Positions 47,473 through 62,400 of a DNA stretch of 64,000 bases are shown here, piece by piece. The notes under the pieces were generated by a model that saw nothing but the letters and a program-made list of their open reading frames with translations, was not told the origin of the DNA and did no database searches. The stretch comes from Arcuatula senhousia (Eukaryota; Mollusca; Bivalvia; Mytilida; Mytilidae). The stretch lies in NCBI GenBank assembly GCA_963971305.1, contig OZ020313.1, positions 28,124,602 to 28,188,601 on the forward strand. Direction: 5' to 3'. The first letter of the stretch is position 1. Every line of letters starts with the position of its first letter. The translations under genes were made by a program, and so were the position numbers.

Positions 47473-50400
47473 CTGAAAAACAAAATTGACAATAATTCGT
47501 CATCATGCACAAATACCTAGGCATAAAAAAATGCTTTTGATTTAGGTTCCGAAATTCACTAGATATTCAAATGGCATGGGTTTTTTTTCTGCGAAAGTCC
47601 GATTAATATTTTCATTTGCATATTCCAATCGCTTATCAGTGTAATTTGGTTGGACTTCTTCTATTCTTTTTTATTTCATTATTTAAGGCGGCATTAGTTT
47701 GCATTATAAAGATATAATGGGATGAAGAAAATTGAAGGTTTGCAAAGTACAAAAGAAGCTAAAATAAGATAGTACAATTAAACCTGTCCAAATCGAACAC
47801 CTTATGAACTAAATAATTGTTCGGAATAAGCAGGTGTTTGGCCGGTTCGGAAAAAAATATAAAGATAAGATAAGATTGCTTTATCAATGTAAATGATTAA
47901 TATTATACCAAACAAATACAAACACTTGTCAATATATCACGAGAACTTACCAAAGTCTTTCACGCAGATGAAACCCCTAAAGTTATGCTTGGAGCATGAT
48001 CCTACTGTGAGATATTGTCCGTCTGTTGATCCGCAATTATCAACTTCATTTTCGGCAAGATCGTGTATAGGCCTGGAAAATTAAAATTTTGCGCTTTGAA
48101 TAGGTAAACGCTGAATATTTAGCCTCGTCACATATTAAGCACGCATGCATGTTCTAAGACAAAATCATTATCAGATCTGTTGTTTGTAAAATGATAATTG
48201 TCCTATGTTCAGAACTTTGAACTTGCTATGATAAAAAAATCATTGACCTAATCCCGAGCCTGGATTTTTAATTTTCAAAGCTACTTTAAATTTTTCAGTC
48301 AAAAATACCATCCTGTCATTTTTTCTAATTCAAAGCAGGATGTCCTCACTTTTTAATTTTTGATTTTTGCCAAGCTGCCTTTTTATTTCAAATTTCACCA
48401 TAGCCCCCATAGCAAAAAGCTCACAGGGGCCTGAATCGCCCACCTGACTTAAGTGCCTGAAGAATAGGCTATTAGATGAATCAAAAATCCCCACATCAGT
48501 TCAACACACCTAATACAAGTTCATGAAGTTTGGTTTTAATTGGATTTAAAGGTTCAGAGGAGTTGACGTTTTCAATGTAATGAGGAAATGCTGTGAAAAT
48601 GGTCAATTTTGACGTTCTACGGGGAAAAACTCCTAAAAGGAAAGGTCCCACAACGTTGACCCCACTACACATTTTGTAGATCTTGATGTGCTTAACGATA
48701 TGTAATTTAAATTTCTCAAATATCTTGTATAGTTTTTAGCTCACCTGGCCAAAGGTCATGTGAGCTATTGCCATCACTTGGCGTTCGTCGTCGTCGTCCG
48801 TCGATCGTGGTCGTCGTTAACTTTTCTTCAAACTTCTTCTCCTCTGAAACGGCTGCACAGATTCAAACCAAATTTGGTCTGGTGGTACTTTAGGGTATCC
48901 CCCACAGAACTGATGTGGGGATTTTTGATTCGTCGAAAAACATGGCCACTGTTACTAAAAATAGACCAGGGGGGTCAGACTACTGTTTTTGGCTTGTAAA
49001 TCAAAAAGTATAAGAGATAGATGAAATCTGATGCCACACTACTGCTTCAGCATCAAAAGTTCTACAAAAGTTTCCATTTGGTCCGAGTTGTCAGATGACC
49101 CCTTATAGGGGTTACAGCCCCTTAAAGGTGAAAAATAGCGTTTTTTCATGTTTTTGCTCTATAGAATGAAAACTATTGCAGATAAAGAAAAGTTGTTGCT
49201 TGCTTAAATGTTCAGCTCATTTAGCTCTACAAAAGTCTCCATAGGGTCAAAGTTGTCAGATGACCCTTATAGGGGTTATGGTCCCTTAAAGGCAAAAAAT
49301 AGAGTTTTTGGCCTATAGAATGAAAACTATTGCAGATATAGAAAAGCTGTTTCTTGCTTAATTGTTCAGATTGTTTAGCTCTACACAAGTCTCTATAGGG
49401 TCAAAGTTGTCAGATGACCCCTTACAGGGGTTACGGCCCCTTTAAGGCAAAAAATAGTGTTTTTGGCCTATAGAATGAAAATATTGCAGATAGAGAAAAG
49501 CTGTTGCTTGCTTAAATGTTCAGCTCATTTAGTTCTACAAAAGTCTTCATAGGGTCGAAGTTGCCAGATGACCCCTAATAGTGGTTATGGCCCTTTAAAG
49601 GCAAAAAATAGTGTTTTTGGCCTATAGGATGAAAACTATTGCAGATAGAGAAAAGCTGTTGCTTGCCTAAATGTTCAGCTCGTTTAGCTCTACACAAGTC
49701 TCCTAGGGTCGAAGTTGTCAGATGATCCCTTATAGGGGTTACGGCCCCTTAAAAACAAAAAATAGTGTTTTTGGCTTATAGAATGAAAACTATTGCAGAT
49801 AGAGAAAAGCTGTTGCTTGCTGAAATGTTCAGCTCATTTAGTTCTACAAAAGTCTTCATAGGGTCGAAGTTGCCAGATGACCCCTAATAGTGGTTATGGC
49901 CCTTTAAAGGCAAAAAATAGTGTTTTTGGCCTATAGGATGAAAACTATTGCAGATAGAGACAAGCTGTTGCTTGCCTAAATGTTCAGCTCGTTTAGCTCT
50001 ACACAAGTCTCCTAGGGTCGAAGTTGTCAGATGATCCCTTATAGGGGTTACGGCCCCTTAAAAACAAAAAATAGTGTTTTTGGCTTATAGAATGAAAACT
50101 ATTGCAGATAGAGAAAAGCTGTTGCTTGCTGAAATGTTCAGCTCATTTGGCTCAACAAAAGTCTCCATATGGTTGAAGTTGTCAGATGACCCCTTATAGG
50201 GGTTACGGCCCCTTTAAGGCAAAAAATTGTGTTTTTGGCCTACAGAAAGAAAACTATTGCAGATAGAGAAAAGATGTTGCTTGTTTAAATGTTCAGCTCA
50301 TTTAGCTCTACAAAAGTCTCCATAGGGCCAAAGTTGTCAGATGACCCCTTATAGGGGTTAAGGCCCATTAAAGGCAAAAAATAGAGTTTTTGGCCTATAG

Positions 50401-53400
50401 AATGAAAATTATTGCAGATCGAGAAAAGCTGTTGCTTGCTTAAATGTTCACATTGTTTAGATCTACACAAGTCTCCATAGGGTCAAAGATGTCAAATGAC
50501 CCCTTACAGGGGTTACGGCCCCTTTAAGGCAAAAAATAGTGTTTTTGGCCTATAGAATGAAAATTATTCCAGATAGAGAAAAGCTGTTGCTTGCTCAAAT
50601 GTTCAGCTCATTTAGCTCTACATAAGTCTATATAGGGTTGAAGTTGCCAGATGACCCCTTATAGTGGTTACGGCCCTTTAAAGGCAAAAAAATAGTGTTT
50701 TTGGCCTATAGGATGAAAACTATTGCAGATAGAGAAAAGCTGTTGCTTGCTGAAATGTTCAGCTCATTTGGCTCAACAAAAGTCTTCATATGGTTGAAGT
50801 TGTCAGATGACCCCTTATAGGGGTTACGGCCCCTTTAAGGCAAAAAATTGTGTTTTTGGCCTATAGAAAGAAAACTATTGCAGATAGAGAAAAGATGTTG
50901 CTTGCTTAAATGTTCAGCTCATTTAGCTCTACAAAAGTCTCCATAGGGCCAAAGTTGTCAGATGACCCCTTATAGGGGTTAAGGCCCATTAAAGGCAAAA
51001 AATAGAGTTTTTGGCCTATAGAATGAAAACTATTGCAGATCGAGAAAAGCTGTTGCTTGCTTAAATGTTCACATTGTTTAGCTCTACACAAGTCTCCATA
51101 GGGTCAAAGATGTCAGATGACCCCTTACAGGGGTTACGGCCCCTTTAAGGCAAAAAATAGTGTTTTTGGCCTATAGAATGAAAACTATTGCAGATAGAGA
51201 AAAGCTGTTGCTTGCTTAAATGTTCAGCTCATTTAGCTCTACAAAAGTCTTCATAGGGTCGAAGTTGCCAGATGACCCCTTATAGTGGTTACGGCCCTTT
51301 AAAGGCAAAAAATAGTGTTTTTGGCCTATAGGATGAAAACTATTGCAGATAGAGAAAAGCTGTTCCTTGCTTAAATGTTCAGATTGTTTAGCTCTACACA
51401 AGTATACATAGGGTCAAAGTTGTCAGATGACCCCTTACAGGGGTTACGGCCCCTTTAAGGCAAAAAATAGTGTTTTTGGCCCATAGAATGAAAACTATTG
51501 CAAATAGAGAAAAGCTGTTGCTTGCTTAAATGTTCAGCTCATTTAGCTCTACAAAATTCTTCATAGGGTCGAAGTTGCCAGATGACCCCTTATAGTGGTT
51601 ACGGCCCTTTAAAGGCAAAAAATAGTGTTTTGGCCTATAGGATGAAAACTATTGCAGATAGAGAAAAGCTGTTGCTTGCCTAAATGTTCAGCTCATTTAG
51701 CTCTACACAAGTCTCCATAGGGTCGAAGTTGTCAGATGACCCCTTATAGGGGTTACGGCCCCTTTAAGGCAAAAAATTGTGTTTTTGGCCTATAGAAAGA
51801 AAACTATTGCAGATAGAGAAAAGATGTTGCTTGCTTAAATGTTCAGCTCATTTAGCTCTACAAAAGTCTCCATAGGGCCAAAGTTGTCAGATGACCCCTT
51901 ATAGGGGTTAAGGCCCATTAAAGGCAAAAAATAGAGTTTTTGGCCTATAGAATGAAAACTATTGCAGATCGAGAAAAGCTGTTGCTTGCTTAAATGTTCA
52001 CATTGTTTAGCTCTACACAAGTCTCCATAGGGTCAAAGATGTCAGATGACCCCTTACAGGGGTTACGGCCCCTTTAAGGCAAAAAATAGTGTTTTTGGCC
52101 TATAGAATGAAAACTATTGCAGATAGAGAAAAGCTGTTGCTTGCTTAAATGTTCAGCTCATTTAGCTCTACAAAAGTCTTCATAGGGTTGAAGTTGCCAG
52201 ATGACCCCTTATAGTGGTTACGGCCCTTTAAAGGCAAAAAATAGTGTTTTTGGCCTATAGGATGAAAACTATTGCAGATAGAGAAAAGCTGTTCCTTGCT
52301 TAAATGTTCAGATTGTTTAGCTCTACACAAGTATACATAGGGTCAAAGTTGTCAGATGACCCCTTACAGGGGTTACGGCCCCTTTAAGGCAAAAAATAGT
52401 GTTTTTGGCCCATAGAATGAAAACTATTGCAAATAGAGAAAAGCTGTTGCTTGCTTAAATGTTCAGCTCATTTAGCTCTACAAAAGTCTTCATAGGGTCG
52501 AAGTTGCCAGATGACCCCTTATAGTGGTTACGGCCCTTTAAAGGCAAAAAATAGTGTTTTGGCCTATAGGATGAAAACTATTGCAGATAGAGAAAAGCTG
52601 TTGCTTGCCTAAATGTTCAGCTCATTTAGCTCTACACAAGTCTCCATAGGGTCGAAGTTGTCAGATGACCCCTTATAGGGGTTACGGCCCCTTAAAGGCA
52701 TAAAATAGTGTTTTTGGCCTATAGAATGAAAACCATTGCAGATAGAGAAAAGCTGTTGCTTGCTGAAATGTTCAGCTCATGTAGCTCAACAAAAGTTATC
52801 AAATGGTTGAAGTTGTCAGATGACCCCTTATAGGGCTTACGGCCCCTTAAAGGCAAAAAATTGTGTTTTTGGCCTATAGAAAGAAAACTATTGCAGATAG
52901 AGAAAAGATGTTGCTTGCTTAAATGTTCAGCTTAATTAGCTGTACAAAAGTCTTCTAGGGTCTAAGTTGTCAGATGACCCGTTTTAAGGGGTTATGGTCC
53001 TTTAAAGGTGAAAAATAGTGTTTTTTGCTATGGAATGAAAACTATTGCAGATAGAGAAAAGATTTTTCTTGCTTAAACATTCAGCTCATTTAGGTATTAT
53101 ACAAAAGTCTTCAAAGGGTTGACATCAAGACCAGGTGAGCGATTCAGGCTCCTGGGAGCCTCTTGTTAAACTATTGAGCTAACCAGGTGCAAATTTTGCA
53201 AAAAATCCACAAAAAAGGTCAATAAAAAAATCTACTCCATATTGTTTTTTTTTATTTGTGAAAATCTTTGTTTTTTATCGATTGTCAAATAAAAAGAAAT
53301 AAGGTTCGCAATTAAAATTGTTGAAAAAAAGTGAAAAGTGTATTTTTCCCTAAATTATCTCCCCTCAAAAAGCACAAGAAAATATTGAAATTCGCAAAAA

Positions 53401-56400
53401 AGGTGTATTTTATCCAAATTTTTGTTGTAATTATCAATTTTGATGTTTACCTAGCCCAATAGAAATCAATACAATAACAATCATGATAAATTCCAAAGTT
53501 ATGATTTATGTGCAAAAAGATGCCCAGTAAAAGACACCCCATCTACCTTAACATGAGTTTTTAAATTTGTCTAATTCTGAAATAAAGGAATAACAAAACT
53601 ACCGAACTTGAACTCAATCTCATAGTCCAGAGAAAATGACAAAAACGAATCAGTCACACCGGAGAATGGGTGGATCGCAATGGTCCTGACTTGGTACAGG
53701 CATTTCAAACGAAATGGTGGGTTAAACCAGGTTTTATGGCGCCAAACCTCCCTCTTCCATTGCGATCTTCAAGTCCATAATATATATATAGTTACATAGA
53801 ATAGTGTGACACTGTAAAATTTGCTAAACCCATAATATATAGTTACGTAAAATAGTGTGACACTGTAAATTCTATTGGAATTGAGTTTGACAAGTCGAAC
53901 ATAATAGGACATATAGGATATGGCAATTATCATGAACAAAATTTAGAAGCTTTTGTCTGGATCTTTGTTGTAATTTTTATTTGAGAGAAACATAAGACCA
54001 GAAGAATTAAAGATCGCAATGGTCCTGACTTAGTACAGGCACTTCCAAAGAAGTGGTGGGTTAAACCAGGTTTTATTGCGCCAAACCTCCCTCTTCCATT
54101 GCAATCTTAGGATCCGGTAATGACCATAGAACACAACATAGTTGTGAGACACAATGGGGATATTGAGGTGATCATCTCAGTACAGCTGACCAGTCAAACA
54201 CTAATTAAAACAATTAACTACCATGTCTTTTAACTCAATTTTGAACTTTTCTATTAGTGGCTGATAACGAAGAAAGAATTGTTTAGGGATCGTGAAAAAG
54301 ACACCACCAGAAGTGTAACAATTAAAGTCTTTTCTTGTTTTGATGTAACTTCATGTTACAAGGGCGTCCATTTGAAACATGCCTTACTTACATTAGGGAA
54401 TCGTTGTAAGCCTGTCCATCCAGCCATTGATAGAAAGGTTCACTTCCTAACCATCCGTCATTTTTGTTCCGTTTTACTCCAACCCATAAGCTTTCTGTTT
54501 TTCCAATAAACTTAAGCTCACTCAGTGTTTTCAACAACCAATCCTTAATAATTAAAATAATTGCATTTCAAATGTTTAGCTTCAGATTTGGAAAACTACG
54601 TAGTAATTAGTATTTATTATACCTCAGTAATGATTTTCTTAATAAATGCATATACAATAGTTTCACTATTTTTTTCGTTTGCTAGCTTTGAACTATTGAC
54701 CGGACAATAGTTTCCGAACTATTGCCCTCGCCACAACTATTTGCCCTCTGTCGTCGTTAAGCCTCGCCTTAAGCCAATCGTTTTCATTGTTTAATTTTGA
54801 TTGATATATTTTACTTATGTCACGTCACACTACAGATAGTTAAATGCACGAGCTTCCCATGCAAAACTTTTAAGTACATCCATAATTAATATTTTTATTA
54901 TTACATTTTGCATTTTTAAATAGCTAAAATTAAAAACGTTTTTGTCTGTTGTTTCTTTCGGTATAATAAAACACTTACTGACTGGGTATTCGGGAAATAG
55001 ATATACTATTTTCCCTCGGAGACAACTTATGGCTTCGACTACGCCTTAGGCAATAGTTGCACCTCGGGGAAAATAAATACCTATATCCCTCATACCCAAT
55101 CAATAAGTATAAAATATATACATTACAAATAAGATATCATTACTTTAGTAGATACATTTCAATCTCTTTCATTTGGAAATTTAAAGCAAAACATATTTTT
55201 ACATCGCATTGTTTTATAATTCCGCCAAGAGTATGACGATTTTGATAACTGTTTTCGAGTGTTGTTTTTACTGTGTGTCTGAGCGTTTGCCATTTGTTTA
55301 TTTTGAACAAATATGAAGGGGTATTTGCAATAAAAATGACAACAAAGTTCCAGACAATAAATTTTGCTACGCCTGACGCGCGTTTCGTCTATCTTATACT
55401 CATCAGAGGCGCTCTACCAAAAATATTGAAAATGCCAAACACTATATGTTCATGAAGAGCAGTGATACCAGTCAAGAGATGGTTCATTTCCCTGAGCCCG
55501 AAGGGAATTTTCATCTCAAGCCTGGTAGCTTTTGCAAATTTCCTGCAAAGCGGAATGATATATCTGTTCAAAATAATCTAATGGCAAACGCTCAGACACA
55601 CAGAAAAAAAAACCTTTGGAACGAGCTCAAGGTTATTTACAGAGTAAGATGAAAAATGAAAAACGCCTTAACAAGACTGGGGTAAGAAATAAATTAAGAA
55701 GTATTTTCATTGTCTTGGTATTTCTTCCACTTCATCATTAGTTCATGTCCATTTTATCACCCATTTCATGTTCATCTTTTTAATATACCGAATTCGTGCA
55801 CTGCATTTGTATAGGTGTAAAGCGTGAACTTACTCTTCCGATTGCTGTTCCGATGTTCATTTTCCAAATAAAGTCAAAATCGTGCTGCATTTGATAGGTG
55901 TAAAGAATTGACTTACTCTTTCGATTGCTGTTCCGAATGTTCATTTTCCTAATAAAGTCGAATTCGCGCTGCATTAGTATAGGTGTAAGGAATTAACTTA
56001 CCCTTTCGATTGCTGTTCCGAACGTGACATGAGTTGCTTGTTGGTTATTACAAAAGTTTAATGCCGTTGAGTAGGTGAGGTAGATATTGGGGTATATTCT
56101 GTAGCATTGTCCATTGGCAAACTGCCAACCATCAGGGCATCTCCAGGTTATAACTAAAACGTGTAGAAATAGAGGTTACCATGAGTAAAAAACTTATGAC
56201 AAAAACATTGGACAGTTTACGAAGGTACTAGTATGAGCATAAGACTTCAAAAGTTACATTTAAGCTGTAATACAAACGTTTGACAAAAAGTAACAATACA
56301 AGTACATGTATAACGTTTAAAAACATCTATGTATAATATTCTACTATGATTATGTTCCTTCTCGTATTTTAGTCTTCACCGAAGACATTTCACGAAAGAC

Positions 56401-59400
56401 ATCTGCCAATGTGCTCGTAGACCAATAAGGGTCATTTACCAGGTTTGACCTACATCAGATTGACCGTTTGCTACGAGACGGATGTGATGCAGCAAGCAGA
56501 CATCGCTTACCTTTCCTGATCACCCGCTTTGACTGGTCCCAACAAGAGGTTGCATTGCTGATAAAGTTATTTTTTCATTTGTTGTAATTTGTACTTCTTT
56601 GCTGCAAGTATGAGGAACGTGCTTACAAATTGTTAAATCTGGAAGATGTACAGCTACACATAACATCAAACTTACTCTTTTGATAACCAGGTAGCGGTGC
56701 CTCACATGTGTAACCAATAAAACCGTCTGGACAAATACATTTACAATCAGGCCCTCCTAGGAACCCACCATTCAAACATTGCCGACAAGATGAGCTGTCA
56801 CATTTGTCTGTAACATATATTATGCGACTATAATTGTGATTAAACTTATACATAAATGTAAAATATCTAAATCTGATACTTTGTGAAGATTTAAATATTG
56901 GTTTGCAAAAAAATTTATCAATTCTTGGGTTTCAAAGATTAAATATTGGTTTGAAAAAAAATTTATCAATTCTAGGGTTTCTAAGATTTAAATATTGGTT
57001 TGCAAAAAAATTTATCAATTCTAGGGTTTCTAATCTTCATTTTTGATTCCCCAGTTTGGTATTTTTGGTTATACTGTTCTATGCTCTTCATATTCATAGT
57101 GTTGGGCATTTTCAATATTTTTGGTAGAGCGCCTCTGATGAGTCTTGAATAGACGAAACGCGCGTCAGGCGTAGCAAAATTTATTGTCTGGAACTTTGTT
57201 GTCATTTGTATTTTTAGCATATGAAAAAAAAACTCACTGCATTAACTTGTCTTAAAGGTACAACACTTATAAATATGATGATTTCACAAGCAATCGGCAG
57301 TGCATATCCAGCTTTCAAATCCAAATGAATATATTTTGCTGATAGATATGGATTTTTAGCGGTTTCAAGGTTGAAACAGAAAATGCCTTAGCGAGCAAAG
57401 CACGTCGTCTAAATTGTCAAAGTTCTTCGACTATGCGACAAGGTGACGATTTGGTCCATCATTTGTATAAAACGAAGTTGATATCATGAATCTCTTTACA
57501 TCACATTTGGTTTTGCATAAAAACAATGTTAATGGTCTATGTATAGCTAGCAACTATTCTGATTATAATGCTAACTAGAAGTTGTTTTGTGAGATTCGTA
57601 TAACCATTGGCTGTATTCTACTTTAAAAATGTCTGTTAAAAGACGCACCGAGATCCTATTTAAAATGATGTCAAAAGGTACGTTTAGTTTAATATATGTA
57701 ATACTTAACAAAGTTCTGAAATGTCCAAATCAATCCTTAATTTTGTTATTCCAAATCTTACTAAGATTTATCATGTTTCTATGGCTTTAATTCAAGATGT
57801 CTTAAAACAGTTTAGCTTTATCAATTTTATTACTTTAAATTCAAAAATGTCCAAAAGTACTTTGGTTTTTTTCTACTTTTTTTTTTATTTTAAGTATTGT
57901 TTTTCATACCTGAGCATTGGTAGGCCCTATTTACCCACATTGCATCATATAAGCTTATCTTAGTTGCTCGGCCAATCACAGATTGGTATGCTGGATCTTT
58001 TGTTTCTAGAACTGGTTTCCCGTTACTTGACCATGTCTAAAAATCAAGTAAGAAATAAAGGATTTGTTTTTATCAGAAAAACATTTTTTTTAACGAACGA
58101 AGAACCAATAGTTTTTTTCACGTAGCCTTTAAACTCTACTTGTCTGTCAGTTAGAATTATAATCGTTCCGTTCAAATAAATGATAGGAAAATAAAAATTA
58201 GGAAATAAAAAGGCAGGATAGTTTTCTGACTTAAAAAGAGGCAGGATTGTGCTTCAGGCTATAAAGTTTACAAATAACTATAGAAATAACAATACAAACA
58301 GATGCTCGTAAGGGCACAAAAAATCCAGGCGAAGTGCTAGTTTACCAAAGTGGAAAAAATTATTAGGTCCCCCCCCCCCCCCTGAAAAAAAAATAAATGG
58401 TTTCTCCCTTAGTCATCCGTATATGTTTAATTTTTTAAGTTATTATTGTATGAGTTGCACATCTAGAAATTATATGTCCTTTATCTTTATTTAAATGAAC
58501 CCATTATCTATCTAATTTTCCATAAAATGTAAGTTTATATACTTATTTTCAGTAGCTTTTCCCCTGATAAAATCTTACAATTACAGTGTCGCAATGACAT
58601 ATTCAATGTGTTGTTTGTTTTTTACAAAAACTATAATACTCTGTGGTTTTTACATATAGAAATGTATATGTATTTTTTTGCAACGTTTGGTGTCAAAGAT
58701 AAAGCCGGCCCTCTTGTGAATGCTATTATACTCTGTGTTTTTTACATACATGTATAATAATATAATATGTACACCCATTAGCATATAGAAAAGTCTATGT
58801 ATTTTCTTGCAACGTTTTTTGTCAATGATTTTTGGTCTCATCACAATTTATGCGATTTTCAGCAGATCTTTAATGCCCTTTATCAAAAGAAGGCACCAGA
58901 CAATATAGCTCAAAATATTTGATATTTGACATTTGAAGAAGATATTCGAGAACGAAACCAAATGTTCGATATATATGCTAGTTTCCAAAACATGTTGTCA
59001 TTCCAAAATAAATTTCATGAATAAGGCCGGTTGGCCGAAACGTCGAAAACTGTATTAGAATTTATTTAATATATATATATATATATGGTAAAAATGCAAG
59101 ATAACCAGTTGGTATCAATCTCGATGAATGCCTAAGTGAAGTTTACGTACGATATGCTTTCCATATACAAATACCAAAACATGTATATAAAACGGTTAAT
59201 TTGGTTATGCTGTAAATAATAGATATTTCAAGAAGTTACCTCTCATCAGCAGCATTTGAATCAAAACATTGGAAGGTCAAAAGCCAAAAGTATTGAATTA
59301 AAAGTACTCAAACCAAAAAGGTTCGAACATTTGCTTTAGAACCTCAATTTGTGCGTTAGAGGGTAAAATGGAAAATAATGAGATGTGGAATAAGTGTACG

Positions 59401-62400
59401 CGACACAGCCCACAATTAAACGGCAATTTAGAAAACCCACAATGGACAACCGCCAGCAGCCTTCAACTAGGAACAGAAAACATCAAAAAGACATGTACAT
59501 GTACAAACGAAATCTTTGTCAAAGATTCCTGGCTTAGGACAGGCACATGTGATATGTGGCGGGGTTAAACTAGTTTTTTGGGCCTAACCTTCCACCTATC
59601 AATATTCCTAGACAAAGCACAAATACTTTAAACTTGCGTCAGGCTGAGCTAAAGTTATTCACCTGGAAAAGCATTTTGTATGTGGGTTGTTTGTTCTTTC
59701 ACACTGTACATACCGTTGGCTTATAATGCATTATACTTTTATAATCATATCTTGTTCCATAAAGATCGTATGGGAAACCATACTCTTCTGTCGTCCGAAA
59801 ATTTGGCCATGACCCTGCGTTCATGTTATCGTAGTGAACAGTAACGTAGCTGTCTCGATCACTTCGCCTCATTGTATGGACAAGACCTATTGCATGGCCA
59901 ATCTCATGGACAATGGAATTTGTCTGAAAGTTAAAGTAAAGACTACAAAAGAGATTTGTTTTTATCGTACCAAAATGTATGGATTCTTTATATTTGGAAA
60001 TTATGGCGAAAATAACATACTTCAGTAGATAAAGTGTTACTATTCGAAAGACTTAACATCGAATTAAGCATGAAAATCTGTCAAGAATTTCGTTCCCAAT
60101 AAATACTGTAGAAATTCACTAAGGGGCTGCTCCATTACGTTGAATAGGACAAAAAATCGTAACCCTTACGGGTACAATGTATGTGGTGGACTGCATGGGG
60201 ATATCGTTATCGTATCTTAGCGCAGATGCGGCTTGCCTGTTTACCAAAAGTTTTTTTTTCGGGCTACGTCTTGCCTACGGATGGTCTATATCCAAATCTT
60301 ACTCAATATTTTATCGAAATCTCAACTTTCTCATCTTAACTTATGGACTACAAATAAGTTTTATTGTGATAAAAAGATTCTAACATCACCATCTCAAGCA
60401 TACTCTGAATGTATTTATACTTGATCATTACTTTTGGATAGTTTCGTTAGACTGTTTCTAATGTTCCGTTTGCATCGAAGTTTCATTTAAATCAAAAAGG
60501 TATCATGAAAACTGTTAAGCTTACATAAAGGAATTTTTGAAAAAAATGTGAAGTTTCGAATTTTCTATTTCGTTTCAACGTGTGGGAATGTATCAACTTC
60601 TTCTCCCCCAAAAAAACATATAATTGTTTTAATTACTTTTAGTTTTTTTGTATTTAAATTTATTATTAATATTTAAAAAAACAGGTTTTAAAAGATCAAA
60701 TTACCATCACCCAATTATCCGCACCTTAAACAATAAATATTTTAACGAGCAGTTATTACAGTATTTAACCTTCATTAAGCATGTTAAGTGTGGAAAACCA
60801 TCTTGAAATAATTTCTCGTGTTGCTGAACTGATGGTTTTGCACTTTCCCGACCCTCTTAATATGAAAATTAAAACAAATTAGTTCAAGCATTTAGTACGC
60901 GTAGAGCATTAATATTCTAATTTTATTAAGTAATATTGTCTAGATTTTGATTACAATGGCTGAATCATACTTACGTCCATGCAACCAGGGCTAAGTCCGA
61001 CGGTCTGTGGTTGTTTTGCTATCATCCCATTCGAGGAAAAACACCTTCAGAAAGGTAATAAAGAGATGATGCAATCTAGTTAACTATACAAGTCCTTAGT
61101 TCAAAAGCGAGGCATTTCACACTAATATATTGGAATATATTTTGGGAGCGAACACACATTTCTTTAATTCTGAACAAAAGATATACAAAAGCAGAAGATG
61201 ATAGGTTAATATTTATAATTATAGATGAAAAAAACAGAAAGACAATCTTCTTTAGCGTAGGATGGTGATTTTCGTTTTCCTTTTTCACTTACGTCGCTCC
61301 ATTGTAGAATTCTACATATCGAACAGAGCCCAAATCTTCAGTATAGGGAACAAATTTTATACATGTCACTTCCTCCCACCGGTTCATTGCAACTCGAACT
61401 TTTTTCTGTTGATCTTCCGCTGCAAGATTATTTATAGAGCAAAACGACACTATTTTATTTATTCAGATTTCACGATACAAAATAAAGTCTTTTCTTTTTT
61501 GGAATGTTTAATTGTTTTAAAATATTGACGTGCTTTGTTTTAGGTTTTAAAAATGCCCAATCTGTTGTGCATTAGAGAACACGTTTGTCGTATACATCTT
61601 GCAGGTTTTGTGAAAAATTTCTTTGCCATGAAACAAAGTAAAAAACATGACTGTGGTAACTTTAAAACATCAGTGGCCCTTAACTAATGTCTATGTGTAT
61701 GATAAAATCTGGCACCTGAGTTAAAGACCAAGAAATCTTGACGCAATGGAAACCTGCAGTTCAAAGCATGTAAATACATTGTGTGAATGCCACTGTCAAG
61801 CAAGGTATATGATAGTATTTGTTAGATTTTTTTAACTGTAATACAGTGTGGCGTTGATAGACAATTACCAAAGAATGGTGTTATGGACCGTCCTTAACTT
61901 TAATTGAGGTGCTGCGTTTGCTCCATTTTGCCTTTAGAATAAACTAGAAAAACTGTGAGCCGCAGCTCACAAATAAATACCCCCCACCCCCCCAAAAATT
62001 AATCAGATAAAATTTAGAATAAGAGATGCACATCTACATTATGTCACAAAGATTGTGTGTAGGTTTCATGAAAATCCATCAGGGGGTTTAGGAGGAGTTG
62101 CAGATAAGAGATGGGCACCCCCATGTAGTCGAATGAGTCCATGTATTGCTATCGGAAACCCCAAAATCATTCTGATCAAACTTTCAAATAGTAGCAGCAC
62201 ATCTATATTATGTAACAAAGATTTTGTAAAAGTTTCATGACAATCCATCAAGGGTTTTATGATGAGTTGTGGATAAGAGATGGCTACCCCCATGTAGTCG
62301 AATGGCTATGTCCATGTTTTGCTATGGGAAACCCCAAAAATCATTCTGATAAAATTTTAAAATAGTAGATGCACATCTACATTTTGTCACAACAATTATG

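Noticed and set aside
50285..52330. Five nearly identical 61-codon minus-strand frames
   Set aside because: They are phase-locked to the 155-bp satellite (two monomers, 310 bp) and share its higher-order pattern; no start context or conservation beyond the repeat.
49000..53120. CRISPR-like regular repeats
   Set aside because: Units are contiguous with no unique spacers, and the DNA is clearly eukaryotic.
55389..55571. 60-codon minus-strand frame, and a similar one at 56981-57220
   Set aside because: They overlap the hammerhead-bearing repeat and read opposite or alternative frames of non-coding repeat DNA.
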